Part shown: positions 1-13,000 of the stretch, piece after piece
How positions within the stretch are numbered: position 1 is the stretch's first letter
How the letters are laid out: each line of letters begins with the position of its first letter
DNA from: Siphlonurus alternatus
Taxonomy: Eukaryota; Arthropoda; Insecta; Ephemeroptera; Siphlonuridae
NCBI GenBank assembly: GCA_949825025.1
Contig: OX463781.1
Location: forward strand, 8,186,648-8,250,647
Direction: 5' to 3'
Length of the DNA stretch: 64,000 nt
Position numbers and translations under genes: made by a program
Notes under the pieces: model-generated
Database searches by the model: none
What the model was told of the DNA's origin: nothing
Seen by the model: the letters and a program-made list of their open reading frames with translations, nothing else

Positions 1-1558
1 ATGCTAATTGTTTAAATTAAGAATGAAAAATTGCAGGTGAATTAGAATCTTAATTGCAACATTTGCTAAAAATTATTAGCATCGTAAGGCGTACAAATTC
101 TTTCATGAAATGAGATCATTTTTAATTTACTATACTAAAAGAACCTTCCTTACAAAACGTAACAAGATATTCACTACAATAAAATTTAATATCGATACTA
201 ATTGACATGGACCACCCTTTTTTAAAATACATTAAACAATAATTTTCCCACAGTATTAAAATAAAGATTTAAATTCAATATTTAAATAATATAAAATTTA
301 AATATTAAATCTATACAGACACATATTATTGAAATAATAAGATTTTGACACAAGCACGAGTTTTAAAGTGGAGCCACGTGTATGTAACTTGGTACACAGA
401 TTACTATACTGTCATCGTCAGAAATGCATACCCTTTCTCTCATAACTTTAACATGTTATTTGGAGACACTCCAATGTAGACAGCTGCAGTAGACCCTCTC
501 CCTTGATGATTATTTGGCGTCACATCCCTAGTAGTAGATCGTCGCTCGTATTACCCATTGAGGTTTCTATTTACCGTGATCACCATGCGTATGGTAAATT
601 GATGTAGAGTGGGGATTACTATAAATGGCATCAACCGATTTACACATCAAACTCTCTGTATGTATGTGATGCCAACTCTTATAACACTCTGTTACATCTT
701 TTCTCTTTTTAACCTAGTAATAATGATGTAATGATTTATTACTTTATTAATTATATAATATTATTATATCATATTATAATAATTATAAATATATTTATTG
801 CATTTAATTATGATTTATGTTTTTTTTTAGACTCTTTAGAGGAATTGTAGAATTATGTCACTTAGTTTTACATTTTATTATATTTATATGAGAAAGAAGA
901 AAATTAATTGCGAATATTTAATTTGAAAGTAACATATATCGTAAGTCGATGTCATTTTTTTTTTATTTTTTTATTTGAAACTGGTGGTTTCATTTATTAA
1001 CTTTTTATTTATTGGTCATTTAAACAGATCAACCAAGGTTATAACAATATAACCTTATTGGTTGGTAAAATTGCATGTATAAAATTGCTTTCTTCAAGAC
1101 CTAATTTTGTCATGAAATTAATATTGCATGAAATATGTTTTTTAATTAAAAAAAAAAATGTAGCAAAAAAATTAGTGACAGAAATTTGTTTCCAAATTTT
1201 GTGTTAATGAATCTGATAAACCTGATAATAAATAGATTAAAATAATAGTAACTTATAAACAATATATATTTTATTTTCCAAAGCTTTTCATAAAACTTAC
1301 TTAATTTTTTATTTTATAATTAGATTTAGTTGAAATTAACCCCCACTGAAAAAAATACACAAAAATACTGAAACATTCATTCAGAATAATTCAAGACGTA
1401 CGGCAGCTTAACAGAATGCTATAATATTGTTTGTTATGCAGAGTTACTTTAAGCTTGCGTTAAGAAGTGAGAGAAAAAAACTTATCTAACAGAATTGTTG
1501 AATATATAATAATATTTTCTTATCAATACAAAAACAATTTTTAATTCTCATTTGAGGG

Positions 1559-1560
<2 letters not shown>
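1..1560. other. A+T-rich intergenic DNA, one mixed-composition island
   Basis: No coding region is supported here. The stretch is mostly A/T-rich. About 361-660 has higher G+C and sequence complexity, with a CACGTG E-box near 376 and a TGGCGTCAC-like motif near 517. It could be a cis-regulatory island, but nothing in the sequence proves this. Confidence 0.6.
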
Positions 1561-1589
<29 letters not shown>

Positions 1590-1784
1590 CTTTATTCGAA
1601 CTTTTTCGATTGTACAAGACAACATATGTTCATGTCAAAAAATTTTTGATAGCCGAGCTCTAATTTGGCTCATAAAGAAGGAGGCAGCTTTCCCGCAGGG
1701 CCGTGAGAGGTCGCGATCTCTCGCCCCCATGTAAGCAACAGTTCACGTTTATGACGTCAGGTGGCAGTATTGAATGACATCACG
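1561..1784 (-). repeat. Possible poly(A)-tailed retroposed sequence (SINE-like or processed fragment)
   Basis: A run of 28 T at 1562-1589 is followed by a more complex, G+C-richer block. Read on the minus strand, the block ends with AATAAAG directly before the A-run, as in a reverse-transcribed polyadenylated RNA. The sequence left of the T-run (TTGAGGGAGATTTT, from 1552) resembles the sequence at 1785 (TTGAGGAGAATTTGA), which may be an imperfect target duplication. No RNA polymerase III promoter boxes and no known family were recognised. Confidence 0.25.
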
Positions 1785-1790
1785 TTGAGG

Positions 1791-4700
1791 AGAATTTGAT
1801 TGATAAGGTGACAAGAATGATCTACCTTAAATAAGAATGAAACATGCAAATATTAATATTTTTTTTTATTAAATAACGTATAATGAATAAAGACTAAAGG
1901 TTATCGTATGAATTGCTCCAGTAATACTTGAAAAGGTAATGTATGTAGGCGGACAGTGATTTATATGATAGAAATTCATACTTCTTCATACATAAAAATA
2001 TATCATGTCTATGACATCTATTATTTGTATAAAAATAAATGTTAGATTTTTTTTTCTGGCACAAAAACTTTACTGTCTGTTGTGCAGTGCAAGTATAGCA
2101 GGCGTGTTATACTGCATGTCACCTCCAATATATGATGCAAATAAACCTTTGGACAAATTTATATCAATCTTTTGTGTTGCTTAGAAAATGTAAAATATAT
2201 TACAGCAATAGTATAGTCTTGCATAATTTCAATGATGTACGTCATATATTCTTTACATTTTTTGAATAGAATGTCACTAGAATACAGTTCATTCAATATA
2301 AAATCCCTATAAAAATATACATGTTTATTATTTCTAGCTTGATATTTGATTGCTCCGTTAGCAACATACAGATTTCCACTCGTAATCACATGGTTTCGTA
2401 ATAAAATTTAGTCTCCGTCTCCAGATCCTGTGGTTATTTTGGTACTTTTAATTTTGTTGAAGTGTACTCCTGGTTGTCACTGACCAGAGCGTCACAACGT
2501 AAGGAATGTCCTGTCCGGCTTATGCAAGCGGCGCCACCATCACTCTCAGTCGCTCCGCATTTATCTTAGCAACGCGCGAGTAATCTCCTGGCTGGCACGC
2601 TCATTTTTCAGACCCGCGCAAGAAGAATTGCACCAGTAATGTGTTCACCGTGTTGTAGCTAGATTGCGATGGTGAAATAATATATAGCTTAGAACAATGC
2701 CTTGACTAAGTAGGTGTGTCAAGTAGTGTTGACTGATTTGTTGCTGGGTTTTGGTTCAATATTAATTTTTAATTAAAATGCCAAAATTCTGAAGTTATTA
2801 AAAATAAAAAATATACATAAGTTATAAAATATTAATTAGGTTTGAAATAATTAACAAAAATATATTTCCTTATTTTAATATTTTATTTTGATTAAAAATC
2901 GTGTATTTTTTTAATTATGTTTGAGACAGCTCTCTAAAGCAATAAAAATACTTTACATTTGAAAAAGGTTATAAATTTTGTATTTGAATTCTAAGAATAA
3001 AATTTAATATAAATGATTCTTTTAAAATTATTTACAAATTTATTGACATAAAGCATCGCAATGACAAAAATGTACAGATCATTAAATTCTTGTATGCTAT
3101 ATAACTTGCATTTCTGTATATATTAATAAAACTCATAATCATCGAATCATCAGTGTTCATTAGCATTTTAAATGCATTTCATGAACTTGAAGTATCGATA
3201 TCACTGGTACTGAGAACTGGTCAATGCTATTAACCATGCAACTTAAAGATACGAGAATAAATTTCTATCAATACGCATCATATACGTGGGAATCATAAAC
3301 GATGTTAACCTTATTTAGAATTTTTAATTTAATGCAGTCATAATAATTTATTATAATATTGCTATAATATATTTTCATCTTTAATATTTTTATAGTTCAT
3401 CTACATTAACACTAAAGTGTGAGGTTGGTAGCAAGTATGAGGTCACCTTGTATCATGACCTGGTACACTCCCTGCTGCATGGGCCGGTCTAGTCGGGGTA
3501 TGTCATTACCTGATGTCAATGTGTAAGTACATGAAGGACTAATGTCACTGTGGTGGCCATTGCTTAGTATATATATATATTTTTTTTTTGATTAACTGAA
3601 AATATTTTAGTCCGTGATATAATAGACAAAATTATATATGATAAGCATTTCAGCTCATCTTGGCTTATGCTATAGACAAAATAATTATTAGTTTGCAGAT
3701 GTAAAAAAATAAAAACAATCCGGTGTAGATTTTGAGTAATTAATTTTTCCGCGTTTAAAAAAGATGCTGACTTGAATAAAAGCCACAGCAGCCCCATTTA
3801 AAACAATGATAATCTTAAATGCTGATACCTATAAAATTTCACCGATTTTGGTCTAATTGATTTTTTTTTTCATGATTTGGTGTCAGAAATATTTGCTGAA
3901 ATTTTCACAGTGGTGTACGATCTACTAGAAGCCTATTTTTTACCACTGACATTAATCGTTAATAAGTTAGGCACTCTTGTATTTTTTGTCTGCACTTATT
4001 TTTTATTAATTAAATTAAAAACAGCACCTATTTTTAGTAACTACAATTACCATGCTGAAAAATCCAATAATTTTTACAATTTTTCTGGAAATATTCAAGG
4101 ACTTTCCTACATGTTAAACTACTGTCAACATAGGTGGACACCACTTATATGAGATAAAAGGTATCTGCGTATGATTGTTTTAAATTGGGATTTTTTTTAA
4201 TAACATTATTATATTAAAATTCATGAAAACTACAGATAAGAGAGCTTAATCGATGGATCTTTATTAATATGCTATAATAGCTGGCCCATCCCCAGCATTG
4301 ACTGCAGAGATACCAACTATAAGGCTCGAACTACGTACTACATAATTATATAACATGTAATAATAGTGTTCGAACTCTGTGACTTGTATATCATCTTGCC
4401 AGAAAAACTTCACTCTTACTTAAGTAGTTAATCATGGCTCATTAAGTAACTTCGTGTGGACAGGGCAAGGCAAAGATCAACTGCCCACTGATGGCGGTCA
4501 GGTCACGCATCTCAATAACATCGTTGGGTGGAGACGTGTTGGCAGAGGCGAGATGATTCTGTTGGACGGTCATTACACGTAATAATCTCGGCCAATTAAT
4601 CATTAAATTACCACTCGCATATACTACATTTTTATAAGTGCATCATAAATATTATTGGCCGTGTTTCGTAATGGTAATTCAAAGTAAAATGTCAATCCCA

Positions 4701-7301
4701 CATATTATAAATTTTATTGTTACAAGGCTGTTGTATTTTTTTTAAATATTATTTTATTAAGTGTGCAATGATATGTATATTTTTTTTAACTTGTAACAAA
4801 ATACTTTTTAATAAGCGTGACATAATATTAGCTTTTGTACGTACATGGTAGTTTTCTTGCGTTATATTTCATCTTAAATTTAAAGACAATTAATTTTTTT
4901 ATTTTGCACTTTCATTTTATTCCTATTGATTTTTCATTTCGTTATCGTACAATTATTATTGATTATAATTTGATTATTCTAAATAAATAATGTAGTTTGA
5001 TATTTATTTTGTTCATTTTTTAAATTCACTCTGCACCAACAACCAGAACATTTTGTATTCCTCTATGACAGCTGCTGAGATGTAGAAGAAGTTGCATACT
5101 TTACAGGCGCTGACGAAGATTTACAACGCGTTGATACTTCAGTATTAAGGTAATAATTTAGGATAATATATAACACATAAGAATGAAGATGGCAGTATTA
5201 TTATATGAAAAAAAGACTATACTTTTAAATACATTAAAAATGAGTTATAGTAAAAATAAGGTGATAAATTTAATAAATGTTATGACATTAGTTCATTTTT
5301 TTCTTGACAAGGTTATATATATATATTTTTTTTAGATATAGATCATTAAAAGAAGAATTACATTATTGGATGAATTTAATCTACTTCATTATTGGCTGTA
5401 TTATATTGAACTTAATGATAATTATAAGCCAATGAAATCTGGTTTTTATCTTTAAGTTAGCCAATCGAAAGAAGGCAAGCTAGTAGTGCGAGGTCAAACT
5501 CAGAATGCGGAACAAACGACTCAGATTTTCTGATGACGTCCACAATAAATTATGTTATGCTCACCGTACAAGGAGAATTGTTGCTAAAATGTCCCCTTAG
5601 GGTCTCCTGCATTTGCGTGCCAACTAACATGGCACGTTCAATTTTAGGTGCAAATCTACAATTATTATTATAACACGCTATAACAAGTGTGAATTCAACA
5701 CCTTTTTTTATATCATATAGTAATAATTTCAAAGAAAATTCATATTTTTCCTTATATAAATCAATTTTAAATAGTTCTATAGAAGTAAACTATATAACAA
5801 TAAAATTTAAGTGAGTTTTAATAATTTTGGCACACTTTTAATGCACCTTTTTTTACTAACCTGTAAAGAAATAAAAAAAAGTACATTTTTAAGTACATGT
5901 GGCTTCATGTTGTAAAATATACTTGATTTAATAAATTTAAAACTTTTTTAACAAAAGCTCATTCAACAAATGAAGTTACCAAATCTTTGCAAAAGTACTG
6001 AATTTTTTTATAATTACACAATATTGACAATTTCTGGAGTACTTTTGAAATTTTCTTATTCTAAGCCATGTGATTAAAATTTATGTAAAAATTAAGAAAA
6101 TTGAGTCTTGATTTCTTTAATTAGGCTGTAGGCAACCAACAGTGAAAACCTGATTGATGCTCTAGGACAAATATTGACGTTTTATCTTTCTGTTCACACT
6201 CAGAAAATCCGTCGGCGTCATTTTCTCTTTGGCACCGGCGATGGACGTCGCGATTAGTGCTTGATGGAAAGTGGAGCTCTAAATTTGACGGAGGGCTTGT
6301 TAGCCGGCCTTGACTGGCATGCAGCTGGAGGGCGCACCTCAGGAATCCAGGAAGTGGATAATCTCTTATCAGATTCAGGGAGGAAAATTAAAATATGGGA
6401 AATAATGTTGCTAATAATGCCAAACATCTGACCAATGACGTTGTATAGACCCAAATAGACGTAACTAAAAGTGAACAAGTGAATTAGTGAACAAGTCAAA
6501 CTGCTCTTTGGCATGCAAGGATGCTATTATATATACCTAGAAATCTATATTTATCTATAAGTCGTGCTCTCTTGGGCGGTAATTACTGGCTATTCTTAAC
6601 TAATTTGTCTCTATAGCAAAATTTGTAATTAAAAGTCTATGTGAGTTACAATTAACGTAAGAAATGCCCTTGAGTTAGGCACGCTGATTTGTAGAGCTTG
6701 TTTTCAACAAGTAAAAGCCCAGAAGCCTAAACCTGAGAATGTGTAATCTGCTTTCAAGAGAAACAAACAATTAAGTATTAGAATGTTAAATATTCTCTGT
6801 CATGCAAACTAGAGAAATTCTTCAAATTGACGATGATTTCTATTGTTGTCTGACTATTTGTTAAAAAAAAGATAGAGAACTTTTCGTGCAAAACATCCTC
6901 TTACTTAATATATATAGTACATAATATAAGTCTCTAGTTAGTATGCAACCTCTTTGGTAATGCAGTGGCGCCACACGGCTGCCAATCTGGTGCATCTCGC
7001 CGTAGTTGGGGGCGGAGACGCCAGTGTGTTCTCCAACAGGACGCGATGTAGTAGTGCAATGTTAGGGCGTGACCCACGCGTGTATCCTCCGTGTTGCATG
7101 CACTCGTGACACGAGCGCGTCGTCGTGCATTAAAGTGAAGGCCAGAGTAGCAAGAGGGGCAGGCGTCCGGGACAAACAGTAGTAAGCTTGCTCCAAACAA
7201 ATGTTATGAAAATTATCAGGGATTAAACAGAGTCGAAGCATCAAACCCTGCTCATTGAGGCAATTCAAACGTTAGAAAAACTGAGTGGAAAATTTGGATC
7301 A
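1791..7301. other. Intergenic DNA with several G+C-rich islands
   Basis: No credible gene is present. Short G+C-richer islands stand out at about 2400-2680 (containing GGCGCC), 3410-3560, 4440-4570, 5480-5650, 6180-6500 and 6930-7200 (containing GTGGCGCCAC). They are separated by A/T-rich DNA with many homopolymer runs. Four CCAAT boxes in either orientation lie at 5365-5465. Open frames in this interval are short and show no recognisable domain. Confidence 0.6.
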
Positions 7302-7643
7302 AATGGAGAATCGAACTCAATTTTTTATAATCAGAAATTAATAGAGAGTGCAAGGTAAATTCTCATGAATTCTAGGGTTAATAAACTGTGACTTATTTCA
7401 GATTTTTTAGAGCCTGATAATATTTTTTTTTTTAATTATTGAAAGTACAGAAAGCTAGAGGCATCAAGAAGCGTCACTTCTTAATAAAAAGGTTAGGACT
7501 AAAAGGGGTTTGGGTTCAAAACTGAACTTAATAATAATAATTTTTAGCGATACTTCCTGGACTCTGAAATAATAAAAAAAAAAAAAACTGAGTGGCATAA
7601 CTTTGCACCTTATAAAATAAATATTTTAGGTTGATACTCGATT
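7302..7643. mobile_element. Degenerate palindromic MITE, sibling of the 24405-24727 element
   Basis: The left end (ATGGAGAATCGAACTCAA) and right end (GGTTGATACTCGATT) match, with substitutions, the ends of the better-preserved element at 24405-24727. Shared internal landmarks occur in the same order: TTTTTTAGAGCC near 7404, AATTATTGAAA near 7434 and CATAACTTTGCACC near 7596. The arms have diverged so far that the inverted repeat is hard to see without the second copy. No reading frame for a transposase is present. Confidence 0.6.
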
Positions 7644-7699
7644 GGAGGGAATCAAAATTTAATGGAGTATGTTTTGTTTGATAAAATTCCACTCATCAA

Positions 7700-7905
7700 A
7701 TAATAACTGAGCGAGGTTACCTGCCCAATATGATGCCCTGGTACTGAGCCTCCCCCTCCCTCGACAGGAATGTTAAGCGACGACACGAGCAGAGCGGGTG
7801 TTGTGACTCCATCACGCCCACCATCGCACGTAACTGGAGCCCCCGTGCGTCTGTCTGCAATGTCTGCACCGTCCATCAGCAGGTGAACCCTGGATACAGG
7901 TCACA
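7700..7905 (-). other. G+C-rich island with exon-like borders, function unknown
   Basis: This block is much richer in G+C than its flanks. On the minus strand it has an open frame of about 50 codons beginning with ATG near 7876 (MDGADIADRRTG...). That frame runs into a CAG|GTAACC donor-like site near 7721. A CCAG acceptor-like site lies upstream near 7892. The peptide matches nothing I recognise and is Gly/Val/Pro-rich. It could be a small exon of an unknown transcript, but a regulatory island with a chance open frame is equally likely. Confidence 0.12.
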
Positions 7906-7910
7906 AGGGT

Positions 7911-10056
7911 TCTATAACTTTACGTTTGAACACTGTTCTCGCACAAAATCATAGTAGATGCATTTAATCAATGTTATTTAAATGTAATTTTTTTAACTCT
8001 TTCATGTTCAGTCATAGCTAAATTCAAATTATTTTGGTCATTTTATACAGTATAATAAATGACATAATATTTAATGACAATAATACACGAATTATTTCAA
8101 AACTGTATACTGAATCTCATCGTAATTTTTTAAATAAAGCAAGCAATCAAGTGCAGTAATAATGAGGTACATTCAGATATTTAACATTCACAATTAATAT
8201 ACATTGTTTTTTATGTATTAAATGTATGGAAAATGAGTTATGCGACTCTTCTGATGATAGATACATATGTATAGATAATTGATTTTCTCTTGCCTAAAAT
8301 AAATCACTTCGTAAACAACAAGAATCTCTCTCTAGCTTAAAGTTAGTTCGGACAAATATGAACATAAATTTTAATAAGAAAAGGCTATGATAAATTAAAA
8401 TCAGAAATCACATGTACTTTGTTATCAAGATCGTATAACAGAATTAACAGCCCTGTTCACTGAGCTTACTTGAGTTATAAATAGCGTGTAACAAGCTGCA
8501 AGCATGTGTTACAATTATTTCTCGAGATCGGCGACAATAATTTGATGAAATTATGTGATTACGTGAGCTGGATGTCACGCCGAGATCTTGATATTGACAA
8601 AACCTGCATGTTCTCACAGGTGATATATTTACCTAGGCTCATTTCAATACCATGACGTTAACAGCGTGTTGAGAATTATAATTTGAATAACAAGCAACTT
8701 GAATGGGTAATATTACTATTGGGATTAATTTTAATAAGATCTGTGTGTTATGAAAAATAATGTAGTTAATTAAAATCTGATTATATTATTACAGAAATAA
8801 AACGTATAGTATGTAACACATATATATTATATGTATAACATATATGATTGCATTTATTTTTTTAAGTTCTACAATAATTTTTATTTCTTATTGATTCAAT
8901 GTATATGGCATAATATGGCACTTAAATAAATAAAATAAATTGGTGTCGAAAAGGTTGAATACTTTACAGGGGCTTCAAAATCACGTTTTTTTTCATGATT
9001 ATAACACAGAAATAACTCAATTATTTTTAAAAATCAGAATTTATCATAATTTAAATTAAATACTTTATGTATTTCCATGTAAATTTTTTAAAAAATTTGA
9101 AGTAAAAGCCATCACACATGTTATGAAGTTTGTATAGAAATGAATGTGAACGCACTCGTTACAGTGTAGAGAAACTAGCGCAAGGTAAAATAGTACTGCA
9201 ACAGCGGGCTTTATGGCTCTACTTGAGAAGATGTTCTGGGTTCGTATCTGATGTGGAAGGCTGCTCGCGCTGCTGCCTCACCTTGGAAACTATCCCCGCA
9301 TCCCCCAACATAATGCCCTTGTATGGAGAGACTGGTTGTGTGATTACAAAGAAATTACCTCTAACTTGTGATTATTTTGAAATTGTGCATTTTTACTACA
9401 AGTACTTATTAACGAGAAGAATAACAGTATTAATGAAGCGAGAAAACTAGAATTTATCTTATATATTTAAATGAGAAAATGAAACAAGTGTAGTTTTAAA
9501 AAGTATCGTCATAAATATCTTTCTACACATGCATACAGTCTGGTTCAAAAGTGTTGGAAGTTTTGCTACTTATGATACGTCATGGATTTTACACTTGATC
9601 CTGATATGATTTTTGTCAACACTTTCGGACGTCAGAAATGCGCTAATATTTCAGAATTTTTTTAATAATGGACTTGATTTATAAAGGAGTTATACAGAAA
9701 AAAAATATAACTATATAGGTTTCTCCTATCCGCATTTACTGTCATTAATAATGGTAAAAACCTGATCACCATATATCCCTTATAATATGAATCAAGCGCA
9801 TAATTATTAAGAATTTTATGATTTTCTATAAATTTAAAAATGTCTAACAATTAATTATTTAATTAATAAGTAATAATTATAAATTATAATAATGGGATTG
9901 GTAGAATGGATTATCTTTTAAATTTGTATTAAATTTGCCAATATTTGACACCATTGCACGGGCCTCGGAAGTCATAAATACCAATGTATGTCTATTTGAT
10001 TAGATTTCAAGTCAAGGATATTTTTTAAAATATAAGTTACAACTTACAGGAAACCA

Positions 10057-10087
<31 letters not shown>

Positions 10088-13000
10088 GAGAGATTCAAGG
10101 TTATATTATTACTATAAGTCACAAAGAATTAGTAAATGTTCTGATCTTCAATTTACATGAAAAATTTCTGGATCATTAATTTTTATATCGTATTAAATTT
10201 AAGCTCAGAGTGAATCATAATTCAATATTGATGTTAAAAATTCATACAGTTAGAAATATCGCCTCCACGAGTTCCTCTGAAGATAGTTTCTAGTACAATT
10301 GGAACGCCTTGTAAGCCGGATGGTACTATTATCACATTAAACGTTGTCTTGAATACATGCCTTGTTTTATGTACAGGTAATTAACTTTACTGGAGAAATA
10401 GTTTACACTAATAACTTTCTTGCAAAATTATTACTTTTAATCTGAGAGATTGTAATCAATATCACGTTATTAATAAATAGGGGTAACATTATATACGACT
10501 TACATTCATAATACTTTGGTTATGAAAGATTATATTATAATATACATGCATGATAATCTGTAACGTGCATTGGAGATTATAAAATCTATTGTTTGAAACT
10601 TTCTTCAGGTGCATGATTTTAATGATAATTATGAAGAGTTCAATTTGTATTAACAATATAATATTAATAGCTTTTAGTTTAAAGAGTATAATAATGAATT
10701 AATACTTGCCCTTTGACGTGTCTTACCCATGCATAATGCTTTATTCTTACTAGATATTAATAATGCATAAATGTATCTGGAATTGGACGATTAAAAGAAA
10801 TTGAAATTCAATGGTTGATGATCCAGATAAATCCAGATCAAAATATTTAAAAAATAGTATTTATGTGTAGATGTGGTTATTAATAAATATGAAAAAATAT
10901 GGTTTATTATAAGGAGCAATATAAAATACAGTAGATTTTTTTCCTTGCAATGCATGAAAGATCTAACATTGTAAGTACTACAATTTGTTACACTGCATAA
11001 AGTACTTAACTTACATAGAGCAAAACAATTCTTTCATTAATAAACAAGCAAGTAATAAAAAGGTTGCAAATATATGTGAAATAAAATTAATTACAAGGAT
11101 AGTAAGGCTAATTAATTAATTAATTAATTAAAAAACTTAAGTCATAAAAAATACAAACATTTTCTTTTGCAATAAATTCAAAAATGAAAATTAAATCTAT
11201 TGGCGCACGATACAGTTCTTTTTCTTTTTGTTTAACTTATTCGTATGTTTTTCATGCCATATTATAAGTTATAATTCTTTAAAAAATTAGCATATTTTCA
11301 CCAAATTTAGAGTCATGAAATAATTTGGCAAAGGTATCTGATCGCACATCACCGAAAATTTGCATCCACTTAAGATTCTATGCTTTGATTCGTTTCAAAA
11401 TTTCGTTGATTCAGAGATTATGCAATATTGAAACAGCATGCAGTTTATCATAGCAGTCTAGTTTTAAACTTAAATTTGTTGAATATTTTTTTAACGATTA
11501 AAGATAAAGCAATTTTTTAATAAACATTATAATTTTATTGCATACCATTAAAATTAGTATCAAAATTTTTATCTCATAATTGAATCTGAGAACCTTGAAA
11601 CTTTAACTTTTCAGTATAGAAAATTAAACACTCAAAATTTTAAAACACGTACTTGCAATTTAATTTTTACATGTACGTTACTAATTAGTGCTAAATTATA
11701 ATGATCAGAGCTGTATAGTGTACATACCAAATTTATAAACAACGGAAATAATTATTTTAACAACATTATTTAAATTAAATTGTTAATAAGTGGTTTCATA
11801 GCTGCAAGCTATTTGAAGTGGTCTTAAATACGTCGAGTCCTTTGTTGATGTTACAGGGTGAAACCAGCAAGTAAGATTATGTTGAGATGTTTTAAAATTT
11901 GACTTGCAGCCAAATATAATCATCAGTTTGGAATGCATTGCATTGTGCTAAAGGCATTTAGAGAGAAAGTGTGATGGGGCAGGTAAAAAAGGTGTTATGG
12001 TACTTATAGTGCATGTAATTATTTGTTTATTTACAATTAGAAATCTTAGAAAATAAATAATATATAAAAGAATACATAATGTTTATGAATAACTTGTATT
12101 ATATTGCTTGAGGAAGGGAAGCAAGGGCGAGAAGCTAACGTTCTTAATCTGTTTGTGAGAATAAAACTTCAGAAATATAACAAAAATGTATATCTTTTGT
12201 ATGAATCGCAAAAAAAAAATCTTGCTGTAAACCAATATTAATTATTTTTGTAATATTTTTAACATAATTTTTTATTAGTTACATGGGTAAGAAATAATTA
12301 ACTATGAATTAATTGCTACTTTCTAACATAGCTGGTAGGCATGAACAACAAAAAATTTAAGTAAAATAACTTCATAGCCTACATGTATATATGAGTTATA
12401 AAAAGAAACTAGAGGGGGAAACATTTGTATAACAAACTGTACTCTCTTTTTAATGGCGCTGTAAATATATTATAATTGTAAATAGAAGATGCAGCTCGAC
12501 GGTAACACAAATAACCCACGACCAACACAACTCCGCTGACGACACCGTCAGGACGACAAGCCCGCCCAGCTGACGCCGCTTCACACCTGAGGAGACCTAC
12601 TTTGTCTTATCTTGACGCGACCTCTGACCTGGCAGCAGTCAGGGACAATAACTCGCGACCCACGCCTGTCACTCGCCTCTAAATTGATTTATACAAGCAG
12701 CATGCTGGGATTATTATTGTTTTTATTTATAAACATATCGCTCCACTATTCTATTTTTTTTTACGATTTTATTTGGGACAATTAAGAGTATTAAAGTAAT
12801 CAAATTTAAAAACAGACAAATTTGTTAGTTAAATTAATTAATGTGAAATATTGAAATGATTATTTTCTTTGAATTGAGTTTATAATCAAAGAAGGCGTTA
12901 AATTTGTACTATATCTTGTAAACATTTAAAAAACAAATGGGAAAATGAAATTACTTATTGAAACTTTATATTAAAATTCGATAGTAAATTAATGCTTAAA

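Noticed and set aside
3877..4152. 91-codon hydrophobic plus-strand frame
   Set aside because: It begins at TTG and is rich in Phe/Leu/Ile/Asn as expected for A/T-rich non-coding DNA.
9130..9450. 106-codon plus-strand frame with a Cys-containing centre
   Set aside because: It opens with TTG rather than ATG, resembles nothing known, and lacks convincing splice borders. It remains a weak candidate for an element remnant only.
9532..9640. Possible MITE with AAAGTGTTG / CAACACTTT arms
   Set aside because: Only about 9 bases match and the putative ends are not complementary.
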